Source: an uncultured Lachnospiraceae bacterium
GTDB lineage: Bacteria; Bacillota; Clostridia; Lachnospirales; Lachnospiraceae
Assembly (NCBI GenBank): GCA_905203555.1
Contig: CAJKWK010000045.1
Span: forward strand, 1 to 24,216
Reading direction: 5' to 3'
Length of the DNA: 24,216 nt
Shown here: piece after piece, positions 15,387 to 24,161 of the stretch
How the letters are laid out: each line of letters begins with the position of its first letter
Position numbering within the stretch: position 1 is the first letter of the stretch
The notes under the pieces: generated by a model
Told to the model about the DNA's origin: nothing
Database searches by the model: none
What the model saw: only the letters and a program-made list of their open reading frames with translations
Made by a program: the position numbers and the translations under genes

Positions 15387-17554
15387 ACAAATTCCACCTG
15401 ATATGCTTCATATTCTCCAAGGGTGCTTGGCAGCGGAAGTCCCGCCTCCATCAATCCATCTGCTGCATATACTCTGTTATCTTCCAATGAGATATATGCC
15501 CCCCCCTTCAACAAACCTTTTAATTTGATATAAGTAACTCCCGCATTAGCCTTCTTATCCAACATCACAACATTAAACAATGCACGTTTTTTATTTTCGG
15601 CCACAAACAGCCACGCTGCAATTGTATCTTCCATTGGGTTTGTCAGCCTATAATATGTTCCTTGTTGAATCAGTTCATTCTGTCTTTTAAATCCAGCAAC
15701 TTGTTCTTTTATTTCTTCTTTTTCTTCTGCAGTTAACGTCTGTAAATCTAATTCATATCCAAAGGTTCCTGCCATCGCAACAACCCCTCGTGTCTTTAAG
15801 CTGGTAACACGTCCGGTCTGATGATTCGGAACTGCTGACACGTGGGCACCTACTACTGATGTCGGATAAAAGAATGATGTTCCATATTGTATTTTCGTTC
15901 GATCAATCGCATCTGTATTATCACTGCACCAGATTTGCGGAGTGTAGTACAACATTCCGATATCAAATCTTCCGCCGCCACCGCTGCATCCTTCAATCAA
16001 AAGTTCCGGATATCTTTGAATCATTTGTTCTAAGAAATCATAGACTCCTACTACATAATCATGTAATACTGTTCCTCTTAAATTCACCTGCGAATATACA
16101 TCCGCAATACTTCTATTCATATCCCATTTTACATATGTAATATTTCCCTGATCCAAAACCTTGCATATCGAATCAAATATATAATCTCTTACGTCTTTTC
16201 TTGAAAAATCTAATACAAGCTGGTTTCTCGATCTAACCGGACTTCTTCCCGGAATCTGCAGCACCCAGTCCGAATGTTCCCTGTACAACGTACTATCTTC
16301 CGAAATCATTTCCGGTTCGATCCAAATTCCAAAGTCAACACCCAACTCATTTACTTTTTGTATTAAAGTTCCAAGAGAACACCCCAGTTTCGTTTCATTG
16401 ACTTCCCAATCTCCCAATCCGCTATTATCATCATCTCTTTTTCCAAACCATCCGTCATCCATAACAACTAGGTCGATTCCCACATTCACCGCCTCTCTTG
16501 CCAGTTCCAGCATGGTTTCTCCTGTAAAATCAAAATATGCCGCCTCCCAGCTATTAATCAAAATCGGACGTATTTTTTTCTGAAATTTTCTACGAATCAC
16601 ATGATGATTTATGCAGTTATGATAGTTATGACTCAGTTCACTAAATCCATTTTTTGAAAAAGAGAAAATCGTTTCTGGTACAATAAATTGTTCTCCGGAC
16701 TTTAATGGATAAGCAAATTGTTCTGATTGAATACTCATAACTGCTCTTACTTGATCGTATGGATCTTTTTCTGTCTCAAACCGAAATCCACCGCTATATA
16801 CAAATGCGATTCCATAACAATTTCCGCTGTCTTCTGTAGTATCAGTATCAGCTAAAATAAAAGCCGGATTATATTGATGACTGGACGTCCCCCGTCTGCT
16901 CTCAAATACACTACTTCCATGAGCAATTGTTGTTCTTTGCACATTTCTCTCCATAGTATGACGTCCGCAAAAACTAATCAGATCATATTGCCCCGGTAAC
17001 AATTCTAAACATGCAGATCCTGCTTTTTCTATTATGATATTTTCAGTTCCATAATTTTCAATGATCACACTTCTTGTTATGATATCAAGCTGTTCAATCA
17101 CCCCATATAATAATGTTACTTTTATATTGCTGACGCGATCTTCCATGTATATTTTCAAAGTTTCAGCTTCTTTTTCTTCTGCATATACTGCCGGTAAGCC
17201 ATGTAATCTATATTTTCCTTTTTCAATCTTATGTCCTGCATATTGAAGTTTACAGCTTTCCGAATCATCTGCATTTTGAATGATCAAAGCAGCATTTCTG
17301 TAGTCTCCGGTTCCCCAAGTCGGATACTCTTGTGGAAGAACATCCAGAGAATACATTCTGTCCGTCCCCGCTTCATCCGGATTCCCGGAAAAGCCTCGAT
17401 CTGCATATGTCAAAAGATAATCCATCGCTCCGCTTACTTTTGCCCCATAATACAAATGTAGCAAAAATCCATAGGAATCTACCTTCATCTGATAGGTTGT
17501 GTTTTTAGTATCTATTGAAAAAATCTGATTTTCTTCCCAATAACGAATTGCCAT
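15377..17554 (-). CDS. aga: alpha-galactosidase, GH36
   Basis: A 725-residue cytosolic enzyme (no signal peptide) that removes terminal alpha-1,6-galactose from melibiose, raffinose and stachyose. It has the N-terminal beta-sandwich, the barrel and a C-terminal beta domain, at the normal length of bacterial GH36. Visible active-site residues are W336 (INSWEAAYF), the DDGW motif at 366-369, the nucleophile D478 (YVKWDMNRS) and the acid/base D548 (CSDNTDAIDR). These numbers coincide with those of the characterised Geobacillus enzymes. It follows two permease genes in the raffinose operon. Its stop overlaps the start of the kinase-phosphorylase gene by 10 bp. The R. gnavus AgaSK homologue continues into a sucrose kinase at this same point; here the polypeptide ends. 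Confidence 0.95.
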   Translation of the reverse strand: MAIRYWEENQIFSIDTKNTTYQMKVDSYGFLLHLYYGAKVSGAMDYLLTYADRGFSGNPDEAGTDRMYSLDVLPQEYPTWGTGDYRNAALIIQNADDSESCKLQYAGHKIEKGKYRLHGLPAVYAEEKEAETLKIYMEDRVSNIKVTLLYGVIEQLDIITRSVIIENYGTENIIIEKAGSACLELLPGQYDLISFCGRHTMERNVQRTTIAHGSSVFESRRGTSSHQYNPAFILADTDTTEDSGNCYGIAFVYSGGFRFETEKDPYDQVRAVMSIQSEQFAYPLKSGEQFIVPETIFSFSKNGFSELSHNYHNCINHHVIRRKFQKKIRPILINSWEAAYFDFTGETMLELAREAVNVGIDLVVMDDGWFGKRDDDNSGLGDWEVNETKLGCSLGTLIQKVNELGVDFGIWIEPEMISEDSTLYREHSDWVLQIPGRSPVRSRNQLVLDFSRKDVRDYIFDSICKVLDQGNITYVKWDMNRSIADVYSQVNLRGTVLHDYVVGVYDFLEQMIQRYPELLIEGCSGGGGRFDIGMLYYTPQIWCSDNTDAIDRTKIQYGTSFFYPTSVVGAHVSAVPNHQTGRVTSLKTRGVVAMAGTFGYELDLQTLTAEEKEEIKEQVAGFKRQNELIQQGTYYRLTNPMEDTIAAWLFVAENKKRALFNVVMLDKKANAGVTYIKLKGLLKGGAYISLEDNRVYAADGLMEAGLPLPSTLGEYEAYQVEFVWK

Positions 17555-17574
17555 ATATTATTTCTCCTCTTCCT

Positions 17575-18408
17575 CTATTTTACTGCACCATTTACTACGC
17601 CGTCTAAAATCTGTTTCTGACAGATTAAATAGAAAATCAATATTGGAATCAATGATAATAAATAAGACGCAAATGCCAAATTATAATTTGTTCCAAATTG
17701 TGATTGAAAGTTCAACTGAGCAAGTGGCAATGTATTCCAATCTTTTCCCGCCATAATTACCAACGGTGTCATAACATCATTCCACACAGATAATGCTGTA
17801 AGAACCGCAACTGTTGCATGCATTGGTTTCATAACCGGAAAAATAACTGACCAATACGTCTTCCAGGTGGATGCTCCGTCTACTTTTGCTGCTTCTTCCA
17901 AGGCTAACGGAATATTCACCAGGTACCCTGAATACAGAAGAATATTCATCGGCATATAAAAAACAACATATAATATAACAACACCAAACCAATTTGCTAA
18001 TCCCATTTCCGCTGTCTGTTTTGCCAATGGCATCATCAAGATTGCAAATGGCACAAACATTCCGCTCACAATAAATAAGTATACAAAATTATAAAACTTA
18101 CTTTCTTTTCTGTTTCTGGCAAGCGCATACCCCATTAGAGAATGAACCACCAATGATAAACCAACGGTCACGATTGTAATCAACAAACTATTTCCTAAAG
18201 AATGCCAAAAATCCGTAATCCTCATTGCCTCTTTAAAATTATTCAGGCTCCACGTCTGAGGCAGGGACAGGATTCCCGCAATACTGTTTGTCATCTCTGT
18301 TGGTTGTTTAAAAGCAATAATAATCGTCATATACAGCGGAAGGACAATTACAGACAACCCCAATATAAGCAAAATCATTGCCGATAAATTTTTCTTTTTA
18401 CTTATCAT
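17575..18408 (-). CDS. msmG: raffinose-type sugar ABC permease (MsmG-like)
   Basis: A 277-residue CUT1 permease of the MalG side, with about six helices. The EAA loop reads LEEAAKVDGASTWKTYW followed by PVMKP at about 170-195. The C-terminus is KQILDGVVNGAVK, as usual for this subunit. Its ATG overlaps the stop of the partner permease by 4 bp (ATGA). The alpha-galactosidase gene follows after 20 bp. The symbol is used because the order binding protein, two permeases, galactosidase, sucrose-splitting enzyme with an AraC regulator matches the multiple-sugar-metabolism (msm/raf) arrangement. No ATPase gene is present. Confidence 0.9.
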   Translation of the reverse strand: MISKKKNLSAMILLILGLSVIVLPLYMTIIIAFKQPTEMTNSIAGILSLPQTWSLNNFKEAMRITDFWHSLGNSLLITIVTVGLSLVVHSLMGYALARNRKESKFYNFVYLFIVSGMFVPFAILMMPLAKQTAEMGLANWFGVVILYVVFYMPMNILLYSGYLVNIPLALEEAAKVDGASTWKTYWSVIFPVMKPMHATVAVLTALSVWNDVMTPLVIMAGKDWNTLPLAQLNFQSQFGTNYNLAFASYLLSLIPILIFYLICQKQILDGVVNGAVK

Positions 18409-19274
18409 AATTGCTCCTCCTTTTTACTGGATATCTTCATCTGCGTAACTGAAATTATAACAATCACAATGAAGAATACAACTGCATTTGCACTTTGAAA
18501 ACCAAATTGTCCACCAGACATTCCATTATTATAAATTAAATAAGAAATAGATTCTGTACTTTGTGCCGGGCCACCTTTTGTTAACGCCATGATTTGATCA
18601 AATACCATAAGGAAATTTTTGATACAAAGCACCATATTAATAGTAAAAAATGGAACAATCAACGGGAATGTAAGTTTCCTGAATTTCATAATTCCAGTTG
18701 CTCCATCTAATTCTCCAGCCTCATAGACATCAACAGGAACCGTCTGCAAACCAGAAATATAGATAATCGTATTCATTGCAATCGCCTGCCATGCACAGAC
18801 AATCATAATTCCTATCCACGCTGTATTCGGATTAGATAAAATACTAGATTTTAGTGTTTCAGCTCCAATCAAATTTGCAACTGCAGGAACAATATATGTA
18901 AAGAAATAATTAAAAATATACCCCACTACCAATGAGCCTAAAATATTCGGCAGGAAATACGCGCCTCTAAAAAAACTTTTTGCACGAATTTTACTATTTA
19001 AGGCTAACGCCAGCAATAAACTGATCACATTTACTACAATCGTTGTAACAATTGCTAACTTAAAGGTAAACCAATATGATTTCAACACTCTAGCATCTGT
19101 AAACAGGTCCATGTAATTTCGGAAACCTATATAATCATAACTGCCAAATCCTCTTGAATTTGTGAAACTATATATAATTCCTCTTATCAATGGAATTGTA
19201 TTAAAACAAATAAATAATGCCAAAATCGGTATCGTAATCATCAGAAAAGTTTTCTTTCTCTCATTCTTCATCAC
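18405..19274 (-). CDS. msmF: raffinose-type sugar ABC permease (MsmF-like)
   Basis: A 289-residue CUT1 permease of the MalF side. The first helix is at about 11-33, with about six helices in total. The EAA loop DVYEAGELDGATGIMKFRK is followed by FPLIVP. It lies 11 bp after the binding-protein stop and shares a 4-bp overlap with the MsmG-like gene. With that subunit it would form the membrane channel for an alpha-galactoside. The substrate is inferred from the two enzymes encoded downstream. Confidence 0.9.
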   Translation of the reverse strand: MMKNERKKTFLMITIPILALFICFNTIPLIRGIIYSFTNSRGFGSYDYIGFRNYMDLFTDARVLKSYWFTFKLAIVTTIVVNVISLLLALALNSKIRAKSFFRGAYFLPNILGSLVVGYIFNYFFTYIVPAVANLIGAETLKSSILSNPNTAWIGIMIVCAWQAIAMNTIIYISGLQTVPVDVYEAGELDGATGIMKFRKLTFPLIVPFFTINMVLCIKNFLMVFDQIMALTKGGPAQSTESISYLIYNNGMSGGQFGFQSANAVVFFIVIVIISVTQMKISSKKEEQL

Positions 19275-19285
19275 TTTTGTCTCCT

Positions 19286-20575
19286 TTATTTTGCTGATTT
19301 GTCCCGACTATCTTCATATTCTTCTACCATACGAATAATATCTCTGTTATACCGCTGCCAATCCGTATCAAATTTTTTTAAAAACGCATCCACATCTTTT
19401 CGAATCAAAAACGTCTGAATTTGTGCATCTACTGCCATTTCTGACGGATAATAATGATCCTGAAAATCATACATTTTTCCTACTTCAATGTACTCTGTCA
19501 TACCGTTCAGCATTGGCGACAATTCAAAATCTCCTTCTTTACATGGTATGGCATTTTGTAAATCGGCATATACCTGCATATTTTCATCTGAATACAGAAA
19601 ATCAAGCACTTCATATGCTGCTTCTTTATTCTCACATGTCTCCGCTATACAGAACTGTAAATCAATTCCAGAATTTAATGCATTTTTCTCTGTCTGATCG
19701 TTTGCAGGCATTACAAATGAATCGATATTTAATTGCGGATTCACAGATAAAATTTGCGGCACTGCATAACTGCCAATTGGATACATTGCCGACTCCCCTT
19801 TTGCAAAAGCGGTACATGCATCATTATATCCGTATGCAAATGGATCTTTTGGTCCATATTCTATAAGTTTCAAATACTTTTCTGCCAGTTCCCGATACTC
19901 TTTCGAAAATGTGGTCTTGCTGCGATTCACCTGTTGTGCAACATCGGCCGGCGCTAAATCTACGGCCATGGAATTCCATGGAGCAAGGCATGTCCATGTA
20001 TCTTTAAATCCAAAATAGAATGGTAATACGCCTTCTCGTTCTATTTCCTCGCAAAGTGCCATCAGTTCCTCCCAATTTCTTGGTATCTCCCAACCATATT
20101 TTTGAAATAGGTCTTTATTATATAAAATTCCTGCTGCATTTGCTGCATAGGGAACCGCATAAACGCCTTCCATTGGCACCAATTCTAACGCTTCATCAAT
20201 ATCAAGATAGGCTTGTTTAATTTCTTTCAGCCCCTCATAATCCGAAAGATCCGCAAAAATCTCCGCATCCATATAATACGAATAATTAATATCTCCCCCG
20301 ACACCGATAATATCCGGATAATCTTCTCGAATAAATCGTGTTCGTAAAATCGTATTTGCATCATTCGGAGAATTAATCGTCAAATGTATATCATCATGCA
20401 AAGCATTAAATTCATTTTCCAATTCTTCAAAATAGGATGCTGCTTCCGGTTTATACTGAACAATTTCTATTTCCGTTACATCACTGTTTTTTGATTTTTC
20501 ACACCCTTGAAAAATAAAAGATACAGCAATACAGCAGCTTGCAATTATAATTCTTTTCGCCCATTTTCTTTTCAT
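19286..20575 (-). CDS. msmE: raffinose-type sugar-binding lipoprotein (MsmE-like)
   Basis: A 429-residue solute-binding protein. Residues 1-25 are a lipoprotein signal (KRKWAKR, hydrophobic core, lipobox FQGC with lipidated C25), followed by a charged tether. The mature region shows the family 1 pattern, for example GILYNKDLFQKYGWEIPRN at about 150. The start has GGAGGG six bases upstream. It is the first gene of the minus-strand raffinose operon and lies 175 bp from the divergent AraC-family regulator. It is distinct from the other binding protein in the window (10614-11942), so the two importers probably serve different sugars. Confidence 0.92.
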   Translation of the reverse strand: MKRKWAKRIIIASCCIAVSFIFQGCEKSKNSDVTEIEIVQYKPEAASYFEELENEFNALHDDIHLTINSPNDANTILRTRFIREDYPDIIGVGGDINYSYYMDAEIFADLSDYEGLKEIKQAYLDIDEALELVPMEGVYAVPYAANAAGILYNKDLFQKYGWEIPRNWEELMALCEEIEREGVLPFYFGFKDTWTCLAPWNSMAVDLAPADVAQQVNRSKTTFSKEYRELAEKYLKLIEYGPKDPFAYGYNDACTAFAKGESAMYPIGSYAVPQILSVNPQLNIDSFVMPANDQTEKNALNSGIDLQFCIAETCENKEAAYEVLDFLYSDENMQVYADLQNAIPCKEGDFELSPMLNGMTEYIEVGKMYDFQDHYYPSEMAVDAQIQTFLIRKDVDAFLKKFDTDWQRYNRDIIRMVEEYEDSRDKSAK

Positions 20576-20598
20576 GTTTTTCCCTCCTAATAATTTCT

Positions 20599-20626
20599 AC
20601 GCATATAATATCATACCATTATGCGT
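20599..20626. promoter_or_regulatory. inverted repeat over the msmE promoter region
   Basis: Perfect 7-bp arms ACGCATA (20599-20605) and TATGCGT (20620-20626) flank a 14-bp AT-rich core. On the minus strand this core holds -10-like TATGAT and TATTAT sequences about 40 bases before the msmE start. A dyad this close to the promoter is a candidate operator for the divergent AraC-family protein or for another sugar regulator. Confidence 0.45.
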
Positions 20627-20661
20627 CTTAAAATAGCTGTACGATTCAGCTTTTATATCTT

Positions 20662-20679
20662 TATGCTATTTTTAGCATA
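20662..20679. promoter_or_regulatory. perfect palindrome midway between msmE and the AraC regulator
   Basis: TATGCTA-TTTT-TAGCATA is a perfect 7-bp inverted repeat around four T. It lies upstream of both divergent promoters: about 27 bp before the regulator's -10, and some 55-60 bp from the msmE promoter candidate. Its half-sites share TATGC with the arms at 20599-20626. No U-run of terminator length follows, so a protein-binding site is more likely than a terminator. Confidence 0.45.
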
Positions 20680-20683
20680 GATA

Positions 20684-20712
20684 TTGTAAATCACCTAGCA
20701 TTTTGATATATT
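20684..20712 (+). promoter_or_regulatory. promoter of the AraC-family regulator gene
   Basis: A -35 TTGTAA (20684-20689), a 17-bp spacer and a -10 TATATT (20707-20712) lie about 38 bases before the start codon. It is immediately next to the palindrome at 20662-20679. Confidence 0.5.
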
Positions 20713-20750
20713 TATGTATAAGAATAAAGAGATAAAAGCAGGTATTATAT

Positions 20751-21605
20751 ATGAGTGATGTTGTTTTTTCAGTTTTTCCCAGTAAAAATTTCATAGATTT
20801 AGGATTATACCAATTTGGTTGGGAGCATTGTGAGCCTTCCCATTCATTTGGTCCTGCAGTGCGCAATCATTTCCTTTTTCACTATGTACTTTCTGGAACC
20901 GGTACTCTAATTGCCGAAAATTCAAAAAAAGAATCGATTACCTATTCTATCAAAAGCGGGCAAGGATTCATGATTTTTCCAAATCAAATCTGCACATACA
21001 TTGCAGATGTTCAACAACCCTGGGAATATGTTTGGATTGAATTTGATGGCCTTCGAGCCAAAGAAACTGTAGAATTGTCTGGTTTATGCGTCAATACCCC
21101 GGTTTATAAAGCTAAGTACAAGGATATCGCTCAGACAATGAAAAATGAAATGCTATATATCGTAAATCATAAAGATGACTCCCCATTTCATCTGATTGGT
21201 CATTTATATCTTTTTATTGATAGTTTTATAAAATCTTCCGCAATTACTCAACTAAAAAGCAGTAATAATTTACGTGATTTTTATATCAAAGAATCACTTT
21301 CTTTTATTGAACAAAATTTTCAAAATGACATTACTATCGAAGATATCGCCGCTTGCTGTGGTCTTAACCGCAGTTATTTCGGTAAAATCTTCCATGAAGT
21401 TTTGGGAAAATCCCCTCAAGAGTTTCTAATCTCCTATCGAATGACTAAAGCAACAGAATTATTAAAACTGACTTCTTTATCCATTGCTGAGATCAGCTCT
21501 GCAGTCGGTTATTCCAACCAACTGCACTTTTCCAGAGCCTTCAAAAAAATTTATGGAATTTCACCCAGACAATGGCGATATGAAAATCCATTTAAACGTA
21601 CATAA
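20751..21605 (+). CDS. msmR: AraC family regulator of the raffinose operon (MsmR/RafR-like)
   Basis: A 284-residue transcription factor. The N-terminal cupin-like sugar-binding domain (about 10-160) includes FHYVLSGTGTL and SGQGFMIFPNQ. The C-terminal double helix-turn-helix (about 185-280) includes DITIEDIAACCGLNRSYFGK and AVGYSNQLHFSRAFKK, ending GISPRQWR. It is divergent from the binding-protein gene of the raffinose operon, the usual place for MsmR-type activators that respond to an alpha-galactoside or melibiose. The ribosome site is weak (AGG, eight bases before ATG), in keeping with a low-level regulator. The two inverted repeats in the shared upstream region are candidate binding sites. 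Confidence 0.9.
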   Translation: MSDVVFSVFPSKNFIDLGLYQFGWEHCEPSHSFGPAVRNHFLFHYVLSGTGTLIAENSKKESITYSIKSGQGFMIFPNQICTYIADVQQPWEYVWIEFDGLRAKETVELSGLCVNTPVYKAKYKDIAQTMKNEMLYIVNHKDDSPFHLIGHLYLFIDSFIKSSAITQLKSSNNLRDFYIKESLSFIEQNFQNDITIEDIAACCGLNRSYFGKIFHEVLGKSPQEFLISYRMTKATELLKLTSLSIAEISSAVGYSNQLHFSRAFKKIYGISPRQWRYENPFKRT

Positions 21606-21658
21606 GGCAACTGTATCGTCAGACATTCTATACAAATATTCTTTTCCTATTCTGCCAA

Positions 21659-21687
21659 TTGATGGTCCCTCCATCCTCTGGTATAGT
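21659..21687 (+). promoter_or_regulatory. promoter of the dehydrogenase-like gene
   Basis: A -35 TTGATG (21659-21664), a 17-bp spacer and a -10 TATAGT (21682-21687) are followed by AGGAGG and the ATG at 21720. This gives the gene its own promoter separate from the AraC-family gene. No hairpin terminator is visible between the two. Confidence 0.65.
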
Positions 21688-21719
21688 TATATAGAGTTCA
21701 ATTAGGAGGAACATCTATC

Positions 21720-22619
21720 ATGAAACAATTTAAAAAACTTGTGGCTATCCAGCCTGTTTCTTTTTTAGAAGAAGGAAAACAACAATTACATCAGTACTGT
21801 GAAGAAGTAATTTTTTATGACACACAGCCGGAAAGCGCTGAAGAAATCGTCTCCCGTATCGGAGATGCAGACGCTATTTTCGTAAGTTATACCCACATCA
21901 TCGGAAGTGACATCCTGTCCAAATGTCCGAACCTCAAGTATATCGGCATGTGCTGCAGCCTTTACTCTGAGGCCAGCTCGAATGTAGATATCGCCTACGC
22001 CAGAGAACATGGCATTACCGTCACCGGGATTCGTGATTACGGAGACGAAGGAGTTGCTGAATATGTGTTGATGAACGTCATCCGCCGCCTTCATGGGGAA
22101 GACGGATCCGCTCCACTTCTTGGGGAAATTTCTGAAATATCCGGCGCAAAAGTCGGACTGCTTGGACTGGGTGCCAGCGCACAGGCAGTTGCCCGCGCAT
22201 TAAAGATGATGGGAGCAGATGTCCGCTATTACAGCAGAACCAGAAAACCGGAAATTGAAACAGCTATGGGGTACCATTATCAAGAACTACATCCGCTGTT
22301 ACAAGAATGTGATATCATCTGCAGTTGTCTGAGCAAGAACGTAACATTGTTGTATGACGAAGAATTTGCCTTGATGGGAGAAAATAAAATCTTATTTAAC
22401 ACTGCCTTGAGTCCATGTTTCGAGCAGAGCGCTCTGGAGAACTGGCTGGAGCAAAAGAATACATGGTATTTCTGCGACACCTTGATGGGCCTGGGCGAAG
22501 AATCCTTGTTGGAACGAGAAAATGTATTTTGTCAAAAACGCTCATCCGGCATGACAAAGCAAGCCGTTGAGCGTCTGAATCAAAAAGTATTAGATAATGT
22601 AGCTGCTTTTCTGCGCTGA
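21720..22619 (+). CDS. D-2-hydroxyacid dehydrogenase-like NAD-binding protein
   Basis: A 299-residue protein with the D-isomer 2-hydroxyacid dehydrogenase fold. It has a split substrate domain, a central Rossmann part (AKVGLLGLGASAQAVARALK at about 143-162) and the segment ILFNTALSPCFEQSAL. In active members the Asn-Thr segment is followed by the catalytic Arg (NTARG or similar), but here it reads NTALS. The usual catalytic His near the end (TPHxxG) is replaced by CQKRSSG. The nucleotide site is GLGASA, with Ala for the last Gly. It may bind NAD(H) but probably does not do standard chemistry. A GGAGG site precedes the ATG. The 3' end overlaps the convergent FUSC gene by 40 bp. The pathway is unknown, and there is no clear link to the raffinose genes. 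Confidence 0.8.
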   Translation: MKQFKKLVAIQPVSFLEEGKQQLHQYCEEVIFYDTQPESAEEIVSRIGDADAIFVSYTHIIGSDILSKCPNLKYIGMCCSLYSEASSNVDIAYAREHGITVTGIRDYGDEGVAEYVLMNVIRRLHGEDGSAPLLGEISEISGAKVGLLGLGASAQAVARALKMMGADVRYYSRTRKPEIETAMGYHYQELHPLLQECDIICSCLSKNVTLLYDEEFALMGENKILFNTALSPCFEQSALENWLEQKNTWYFCDTLMGLGEESLLERENVFCQKRSSGMTKQAVERLNQKVLDNVAAFLR

Positions 22620-23650
22620 ACCCATGCATATATGCGAGCGGATACGGTATCAAACACATACCCATATACTGAGCCAAATGCATTATTAAAAATTCGTAAA
22701 AATATCGCATTTCCGAGTCCGAAGATTGGAGCTGCGATTGCCAGTGCGCCAAAGGAATTGAATACTGCCTGCCAGCCATAAGTTGCAGACAAACCAACGC
22801 CGATTCCGCCGATCATTCCGATATAGCCGTAACAGCTTTCCGGCAATACCGTATATAAGATCAGGAACAGTCCCGCCCCGAGAATATTTCCGGGCGCGCG
22901 GAATTTCACACGCTGTACCATATCGCTGTGAAACGGCAGCAGCACTGACATAGCCGCAATTCCAATCCACATGACACGAGGGATTTCCAAAAAAGAGGCA
23001 ATTGCCATTACACTGGACACCCCAAGCGTCAAACGGATCTGCCATCTGGTCCGGGCAGAAGTCAGATCAAATTCTTCAAATAAATGCCGGAAACTTCTTT
23101 TGTACGTCATTTTTCTATGATTGCGATACAGCACTGCAGCGGTTGCCACTGCGCCAACTGTAAGCGCGATCAGACGCATTCTATAATCATGTCCACTCAC
23201 ATCATAGCCCTGCAAAAGCAAATATGCCAGCACAAAAGTCGAATGATTTGACATGATTACATTGTGACATCCCAGCAGCATCAATAAAAAAATGCACACA
23301 ATATTGATAAAAAATGCAATCCCCGGATTTACCATATTGGTTACTCTGGAACCAAATGCAAGAATCGCAAAAATCAATAAAATACTGACTACACCATGCT
23401 GATTTCGGATTCCCATATCCGCATACCGAAACACCATAACTGACAGCAGTACAACGACACCTACAATACTGTTATTGTCTCCAAACAATTTTGTAAAAAG
23501 AGTGACAAATACAACACAGAATGCAACGGTCAACAAAATTTTAAACAAATATATAAGACAATGCTTTCTCTTCTCCTTTGGTTCTTTCAAACTTTTGATG
23601 TACGCCTTTGAACCTATCTGATCCAATTGTAATTCCTGATAAAATGTCAT
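22580..23650 (-). CDS. FUSC family membrane protein (aromatic acid/fusaric acid-type exporter)
   Basis: A 356-residue membrane protein of about ten helices in two blocks: residues 30-170 with five helices, then a cytoplasmic stretch rich in Arg/Lys (RNHRKMTYKRSFRHLFEEFD), then five more. The second block starts TRWQIRLTLGVSSVMAIA and has the FUSC-like WIGIAAMSVLLPF. Members are linked to export of aromatic acids or other small toxic compounds. The length corresponds to one compact unit. The start has GGAGGAG four bases upstream. It lies 44 bp after a MarR-type regulator on the same strand, a standard regulator/exporter pairing. The substrate is unknown. Confidence 0.8.
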   Translation of the reverse strand: MTFYQELQLDQIGSKAYIKSLKEPKEKRKHCLIYLFKILLTVAFCVVFVTLFTKLFGDNNSIVGVVVLLSVMVFRYADMGIRNQHGVVSILLIFAILAFGSRVTNMVNPGIAFFINIVCIFLLMLLGCHNVIMSNHSTFVLAYLLLQGYDVSGHDYRMRLIALTVGAVATAAVLYRNHRKMTYKRSFRHLFEEFDLTSARTRWQIRLTLGVSSVMAIASFLEIPRVMWIGIAAMSVLLPFHSDMVQRVKFRAPGNILGAGLFLILYTVLPESCYGYIGMIGGIGVGLSATYGWQAVFNSFGALAIAAPIFGLGNAIFLRIFNNAFGSVYGYVFDTVSARIYAWVQRRKAATLSNTF

Positions 23651-23694
23651 CTTTCTCCTCCTGTTATTCTATTTATTTCAAACGTCATCTCCTA

Positions 23695-24138
23695 TCAGAC
23701 TTTCTTTTCTATCTGCGACAATTGATTCGCCTTTTTTATCTGATTCATTAATAGCGCAAATTCCTCTTCTTTCATCACACTCTTCAAATGATAAATCGGT
23801 TCCAGATAATATCGATACGTACTGTCCAACTCCTGATTTCCTTTTTCTGTAATCAAAAGGACGTAGCTGCGTTTATCCTTTTCACTCTGTTGTTTAATCA
23901 AAAAATCCTTTTTCTCTAAATGCTCAATCAATCGACTGATTGCAGATTTACTAATTCCCATCTGCGCTGCTATTTCATGTGGCGTTAACGGTGTCTCCGC
24001 AAATACAATTCTAGAAAGTAAGTCCATTTCCTGGGCAGTTGTGATTCCTTCTTTTTTTGAATGTCTGATATGCAGCGAAGAAAACAGGCGAATATCCTGC
24101 ATCATTTCCATCATATCAACCCACGTATATTCTTTCAT
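23695..24138 (-). CDS. MarR family transcriptional regulator
   Basis: A 147-residue winged-helix repressor. The DNA-binding core (about 50-105) reads TPHEIAAQMGISKSAISRLIEHLEKKDFLIKQ when its two consecutive parts are joined. The wing has the family marker DKRSYVLLITEKG. N- and C-terminal helices form the dimer. It is the first gene of a two-gene operon with the FUSC membrane protein and probably represses it until a small aromatic or similar ligand binds. A dyad of MarR-operator size lies 23 bp upstream of its start codon, consistent with autoregulation. The ATG is preceded by AAGGAAGGG. Confidence 0.93.
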   Translation of the reverse strand: MKEYTWVDMMEMMQDIRLFSSLHIRHSKKEGITTAQEMDLLSRIVFAETPLTPHEIAAQMGISKSAISRLIEHLEKKDFLIKQQSEKDKRSYVLLITEKGNQELDSTYRYYLEPIYHLKSVMKEEEFALLMNQIKKANQLSQIEKKV

Positions 24139-24161
24139 TTTTCTACCCTTCCTTTTAGTTT

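Noticed and set aside
15377..17554. Hidden continuation of the alpha-galactosidase into the kinase by programmed frameshift
   Set aside because: No slippery heptamer precedes the stop, and the kinase has its own start and ribosome site. Kept only as a minor possibility in the findings.
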